In this document: positions 30,527 through 32,574 of the stretch, one piece after another
Position numbering within the stretch: the stretch's first letter is position 1
How the letters are laid out: each line of letters starts with the position of its first letter
Made by a program: the position numbers and the translations under genes
Assembly (NCBI GenBank): GCA_030824805.1
Contig: JAPJRC010000021.1
Span: 1 to 32,574, forward strand
Direction of reading: 5' to 3'
DNA: 32,574 nucleotides
Source: Micavibrio sp.
Lineage (GTDB): Bacteria > Pseudomonadota > Alphaproteobacteria > Micavibrionales > Micavibrionaceae
The notes under the pieces: generated by a model
Databases searched by the model: none
What the model was told of the DNA's origin: nothing
What the model saw: only the letters and a program-made list of their open reading frames with translations

Positions 30527-30552
30527 AACCAAAGGCATCTTTGAAAGGTTCC
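30527..30552 (-). promoter_or_regulatory. EcfG-like promoter of the OB-fold-like gene
   Basis: On the minus strand GGAAC (30552-30548), a 17-bp spacer and GGTT (30530-30527), one mismatch from CGTT in the -10. It lies 55 bases before the start codon. Confidence 0.55.
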
Positions 30553-30631
30553 GGTTCATAAAAGTTCCGTAAAACAAGCGGCGGATTCCTCGCGGATTGT
30601 GGATAAATAAGGGATAAAAACGTGTAAAAAA

Positions 30632-30649
30632 TTAATGTTGGTCAACCAA
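30632..30649. repeat. 18-bp repeat, copy 1
   Basis: TTAATGTTGGTCAACCAA; also found complete at 31709-31726 and as its first 12 bases at 32059-32070. The part TTGGTCAACCAA is a perfect palindrome. Confidence 0.6.
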
Positions 30650-30702
30650 GACGGCTTAATCCAATTCTCGTTTCAAGCGGTAAAAATTTGATTAATTTTT
30701 CG

Positions 30703-30728
30703 GGAACATCGAAGCGGCACCCACAGTT
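30703..30728 (+). promoter_or_regulatory. EcfG-like promoter of the 59-aa protein gene
   Basis: GGAAC (30703-30707), a 17-bp spacer and AGTT (30725-30728). The surrounding bases (GGGAACATCGAAGCGGC) resemble those at the promoter at 32419, so the two share more than the core elements. Confidence 0.5.
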
Positions 30729-30761
30729 GGAAAAATATCCCCCAACGAAAGGAGACCAGAA

Positions 30762-30941
30762 ATGGCCAGCACCATCGAAAAATCCAAACGCAACCAGGAT
30801 ATGAACGAAGACAGCGCAACCGGCGGAAAATCCGGCGCCGGCAAAGCGAACGCAAACGGTTCGCGCCAGAAAAGCCGCGCGGGAAACTTTACATGCAGTG
30901 AGATGTCCTGCCGCACATTCGCACGATCCATCGGCTGCTAA
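30762..30941 (+). CDS. small Gly/Ser/Lys-rich protein with Cys tail (59 aa)
   Basis: ATG 30762 follows AAAGGAG. The product is hydrophilic and rich in Gly, Ser, Lys and Asn (ATGGKSGAGKANANGSRQKS), with a C-terminal part that contains three Cys (NFTCSEMSCRTFARSIGC). It has no known family. The Cys-tail could bind metal or form a disulfide; the last residue is Cys. A small protein gene at 30959 follows after 17 bases, so the two are one unit. Read from an EcfG-like promoter. Confidence 0.65.
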   Translation: MASTIEKSKRNQDMNEDSATGGKSGAGKANANGSRQKSRAGNFTCSEMSCRTFARSIGC

Positions 30942-30958
30942 TATAAAAGGAGAAAAAT

Positions 30959-31129
30959 ATGAGCGAGAACAACAGACCCCGCTATAAAATAAACATCGAC
31001 GAGGAACTGGCCGCTCCGCCATCCGGTGAAGGCAGCCATTTCAGCGGCCAGAGCCGCACCAACATCCTCGCGCGGTCCAAGAAAACCCCGCGCAAAGGCA
31101 GCGAAAAAGACTGGTTGCCCAACACGTAA
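30959..31129 (+). CDS. small basic disordered protein (56 aa)
   Basis: ATG 30959 follows AAAGGAG (start of the spacer at 30947). The sequence is MSENNRPRYKINIDEEL, then Gly/Ser-rich, then basic (RSKKTPRKGSEKDWLPNT). No family recognised. It is the second gene of a two-gene unit with the 59-aa protein, and a hairpin follows at 31144. Confidence 0.65.
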   Translation: MSENNRPRYKINIDEELAAPPSGEGSHFSGQSRTNILARSKKTPRKGSEKDWLPNT

Positions 31130-31143
31130 TGAGAGAAGCAGGA

Positions 31144-31167
31144 AAGAGGGGCGGTTTTGCCCCTCTT
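31144..31167. terminator. hairpin after the small-protein pair
   Basis: AAGAGGGGC and GCCCCTCTT make a nine-pair stem with a GGTTTT loop. The T tail is poor, so it may be a weak terminator or a 3' stabilising structure. Confidence 0.5.
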
Positions 31168-31249
31168 CCCATATGCCTGTAAACCCGTGACTTTATGCCC
31201 GTTCCCAGTTAAAATTATTGCAGTCGAGCAAGTCAGCCGGGATCAAACC

Positions 31250-31669
31250 ATGTCAGATATGTCGGAAATTCAGGAAACCACCCCGAGGGAAAAACCCATT
31301 GTCCTCGTGGTGGAAGATTACGAGCCCAATATCCTCGTCGCGGAAATACTGCTCAGCCAGATGGGCTACCGCATGGAAGTCGCGACCAACGGCTATACCG
31401 CATTGGACAAAATCGAAAGCGGAAAGCGCTACGCCGCCATCATCATGGATTTGCAGATGCCGGGCCTGAACGGCGTAAACACCACGCGCTATATCCGCGA
31501 GCATGAAAGAACCAAGGCGCTGCCCCGCATGCCGATACTCGGCATGACGGCGCATATGCTCCCCGGCACCGAACAGGCATGCCGCACGGCGGGTATGGAC
31601 GATTTCATGACAAAACCCTACACGCCGGAAGATCTGAAGGCGCGCATGGAAAAACTGATCGGCGTATAA
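31250..31669 (+). CDS. receiver-only (CheY-like) response regulator
   Basis: A 139-residue single REC domain without an output domain. It has the acidic pair in VVEDYEPN (start of the fold), the phospho-acceptor Asp in IIMDLQMPGLNG, the Thr in GMTAH and the conserved Lys in MTKPY. The MDLQMP type is usual for receivers fused to hybrid kinases, so it may relay phosphate to a phosphotransfer protein. No kinase is near. Start set at ATG 31250, where the polar leader MSDMSEIQ begins; the frame stays open to 31157. Confidence 0.9.
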   Translation: MSDMSEIQETTPREKPIVLVVEDYEPNILVAEILLSQMGYRMEVATNGYTALDKIESGKRYAAIIMDLQMPGLNGVNTTRYIREHERTKALPRMPILGMTAHMLPGTEQACRTAGMDDFMTKPYTPEDLKARMEKLIGV

Positions 31670-31708
31670 CGCACGCGCGCGCAATCGCCTCCGCCCTCTC
31701 CCAAATTG

Positions 31709-31730
31709 TTAATGTTGGTCAACCAACATT
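31709..31730. repeat. 18-bp repeat, copy 2, extended to a 20-bp palindrome
   Basis: Same word as copy 1 (31709-31726). Here it extends to AATGTTGGT-CA-ACCAACATT, a near-perfect 9-bp dyad. It lies between the response regulator and the antitoxin-like gene. Confidence 0.6.
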
Positions 31731-31734
31731 GAAA

Positions 31735-31995
31735 TCACACATCGTGCTGTACGGGGCCGGTGCGGCGGGAAAAACGGCTCGACTTGATCCATCTTGCGCG
31801 GGCGCGCATGGCGATATCGTCTTTGGTCTGCGGATCGAGCGCGGGCTTGTCATGATCACACGAAACCATGAGCGCGATATCGCGGCCATAGCGCTGGACC
31901 ATGATGGCGTCGCAATCGCCGCGCTTTAACGCGCGCAAAAACCGCGACAAATTGGCTTTGAATTCAAAAACGGAAACGATGATGTGATAGGCCAT
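31735..31995 (-). CDS. Phd/YefM-like antitoxin protein, no toxin alongside
   Basis: An 86-residue protein with the Phd pattern: MAYHIIVSVFEFKANLSRFLRAL (residues 1-23, strand and helix that form the DNA-binding head), then GDCDAIMVQRYGRDIALMVS. I start at ATG 31995 because GGAGGG lies three bases upstream, and family starts agree; an open frame continues to 32055. In toxin-antitoxin pairs this protein binds the operator and a toxin (Doc, YoeB or VapC); no toxin gene adjoins it here, so it may be an orphan or a stand-alone regulator. GGAAC-N15-TGTT lies upstream, a poorer version of the stress promoters. Confidence 0.65.
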   Translation of the reverse strand: MAYHIIVSVFEFKANLSRFLRALKRGDCDAIMVQRYGRDIALMVSCDHDKPALDPQTKDDIAMRARARWIKSSRFSRRTGPVQHDV

Positions 31996-32058
31996 ACGCC
32001 CTCCTTCGCGTGTTTCACGCGGTTTCACGAACAGGCCAGCTTTAACCGGTTCCATTCG

Positions 32059-32070
32059 TTAATGTTGGTC
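32059..32070. repeat. 12-bp partial copy of the repeat
   Basis: TTAATGTTGGTC, same orientation as the two 18-bp copies, then divergence (AGGATTAACG). It lies just upstream of the antitoxin-like gene. Confidence 0.5.
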
Positions 32071-32093
32071 AGGATTAACGGAAATGCGGCCAC

Positions 32094-32116
32094 AAAAAAG
32101 CCCGCGGCAAGCGGGC
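32094..32116 (-). terminator. terminator-like hairpin acting on the minus strand
   Basis: GCCCGC-GGCAA-GCGGGC followed on the minus strand by T6. No minus-strand gene lies on its right within the window, so it would stop antisense transcription approaching the antitoxin-like gene. It could also end a gene beyond the edge. Confidence 0.5.
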
Positions 32117-32164
32117 GCATGTGTGGCGTTGATAATGCCATTATACCACAAAATCGCGCGGAAA

Positions 32165-32190
32165 GGAACATTCACGCGCACCCGCCCGTT
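32165..32190 (+). promoter_or_regulatory. EcfG-type promoter of the 40-aa protein gene
   Basis: GGAAC (32165-32169), a 17-bp spacer and CGTT (32187-32190), an exact consensus match. The leader to ATG 32224 is about 26 bases. Confidence 0.75.
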
Positions 32191-32223
32191 GGCAGGGCGT
32201 AACCATTATATAAGGAGATTGTA

Positions 32224-32346
32224 ATGCCCAAGAACCCGATCGAGGCGCCGCAGACGCCGGAGAAAAACGCCAACATGAACGCCACGCAGGTGAAGAAGGA
32301 ATCCCACGCGGGCCGCAACCACGGCAACACCAAGGAAGAGAAGTAA
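32224..32346 (+). CDS. small Asn/Lys-rich disordered protein (40 aa)
   Basis: ATG 32224 follows AAGGAGAT. The product is polar throughout (EAPQTPEKNANMNATQVKK, HGNTKEEK) with no hydrophobic core. No family recognised. It has an exact EcfG-type promoter and a strong terminator at 32350, which together mark it as a real monocistronic gene and a probable general-stress protein. Confidence 0.75.
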   Translation: MPKNPIEAPQTPEKNANMNATQVKKESHAGRNHGNTKEEK

Positions 32347-32349
32347 AAC

Positions 32350-32375
32350 AAAACCCGCCGGATTGGCGGGTTTTT
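32350..32375 (+). terminator. terminator of the 40-aa protein gene
   Basis: AAACCCGCC-GGATT-GGCGGGTTT, a nine-pair stem followed by T to 32375. Confidence 0.9.
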
Positions 32376-32418
32376 ACTGGGCGGTGTTTTGTACCTTTAA
32401 AAATTTGCGCCAAGCGGG

Positions 32419-32444
32419 GGAACATTGAAACGGCGCGTAGGGTT
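32419..32444 (+). promoter_or_regulatory. EcfG-like promoter of the 22-aa protein gene
   Basis: GGAAC (32419-32423), a 17-bp spacer and GGTT (32441-32444). The leader resembles that of the gene at 30762: GGGAACAT-GAA-CGGC, a GTTGG word, and AAAGGAGAC before the start. Confidence 0.6.
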
Positions 32445-32480
32445 GGCAAAGTCCAACCCACCAAAGAAAAGGAGACAATC

Positions 32481-32549
32481 ATGTCACAAGGTGAAGTGCA
32501 AAATCCGCAGACCGACAAACGCGTCGGCAACAAATCCGGCAATCATTGA
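32481..32549 (+). CDS. very small polar protein (22 aa)
   Basis: ATG 32481 follows AAAAGGAGAC with good spacing. The product has 22 residues (MSQGEVQNPQTDKRVGNKSG plus Asn-His), with a Gly/Asn/Lys-rich end like the other small proteins. The strong ribosome-binding site and EcfG-like promoter support translation; the very short length leaves doubt. It lies 25 bases from the window end, so nothing can be said of what follows. Confidence 0.5.
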   Translation: MSQGEVQNPQTDKRVGNKSGNH

Positions 32550-32574
32550 GTCACCAGACCCAACTGTATTGATG

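Noticed and set aside
32141..32542. 133-codon minus-strand frame covering the small-protein genes at 32224 and 32481
   Set aside because: Cys/Trp/Pro/Ser-rich nonsense composition, no ribosome-binding site, and it reads through a strong plus-strand promoter, terminator and two ribosome-binding sites.
30546..32574. CRISPR array or integron cassette array from the repeated words
   Set aside because: The repeat appears only three times at irregular distances, between separate genes that each have promoters and terminators; no cas or integrase genes.

Overview
The window reads as chromosomal DNA of an alphaproteobacterium. Evidence is the housekeeping set (uvrC, map, radC, purB, bfr with bfd-like genes, a CspA-type cold shock gene), a tRNA with encoded CCA, and several promoters of the alphaproteobacterial general-stress type (GGAAC-N16/17-CGTT, EcfG/SigT class). 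I cannot fix the genus; a Micavibrio-like or other deep alphaproteobacterial lineage would fit, but that is a guess. Most of the window is moderately GC-rich; 2.1-10.9 kb and a few single genes are visibly AT-richer.

Layout. 1-1941 (minus): uvrC, cut by the window edge, with a small overlapping upstream ORF. 2082-3032: a family 2 glycosyltransferase. 3112-10927: a 7.8-kb island inserted in the anticodon loop of a tRNA-Leu(UAA) gene. The chromosomal tRNA is split into a 3' half at 3065-3111 and a 5' half at 10920-10957, both on the minus strand, with the 8-bp direct repeat TTTTAAGT at the two junctions. The island carries its own full tRNA-Leu(UAA) on the plus strand (3435-3728), interrupted after U34 by a 209-nt group I intron. 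It also carries an envelope-modification module: an LtaS/OpgB-like headgroup transferase, a PmrAB/QseBC-like two-component system, a GT2, a lipid-A-biosynthesis N-terminal domain protein, an ArnT-like GT and a fourfold-repeat membrane protein. Two CTTAAG-N5-CTTAAG sites match the PmrA box and stand before the two halves of this cluster. No integrase is present.

11.1-16.2 kb: ankyrin protein, ferritin-like stress protein, a coupled ClpP-like protease/M14 carboxypeptidase/small protein operon, a CinA-type protein and map. 16.2-21.2 kb: two unknown genes, radC, a small AT-rich exported protein, purB, bacterioferritin and a hypothetical gene. 21.2-23.1 kb: two Fur-box-like palindromes, two Bfd-type [2Fe-2S] proteins and two cyclophilins. 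23.1-28.6 kb: a DMT transporter, a trehalase, three envelope-associated hypotheticals (one a lipoprotein), an unknown protein and the cold shock gene. 28.8-32.6 kb: a putative zincin, an exported OB-fold-like protein, a receiver-only response regulator, an orphan Phd-like antitoxin and four very small hydrophilic proteins, several behind GGAAC-N17-NGTT promoters.

The main discovery candidate is the island. It destroys the intronless tRNA-Leu(UAA) but brings a replacement whose anticodon loop, the apparent integration target, is broken up by a self-splicing intron. The replacement therefore restores the tRNA while being unable to act as a target. The second is a set of about six or seven stress-type promoters in front of small disordered proteins, ferritin-like proteins and a protease operon.
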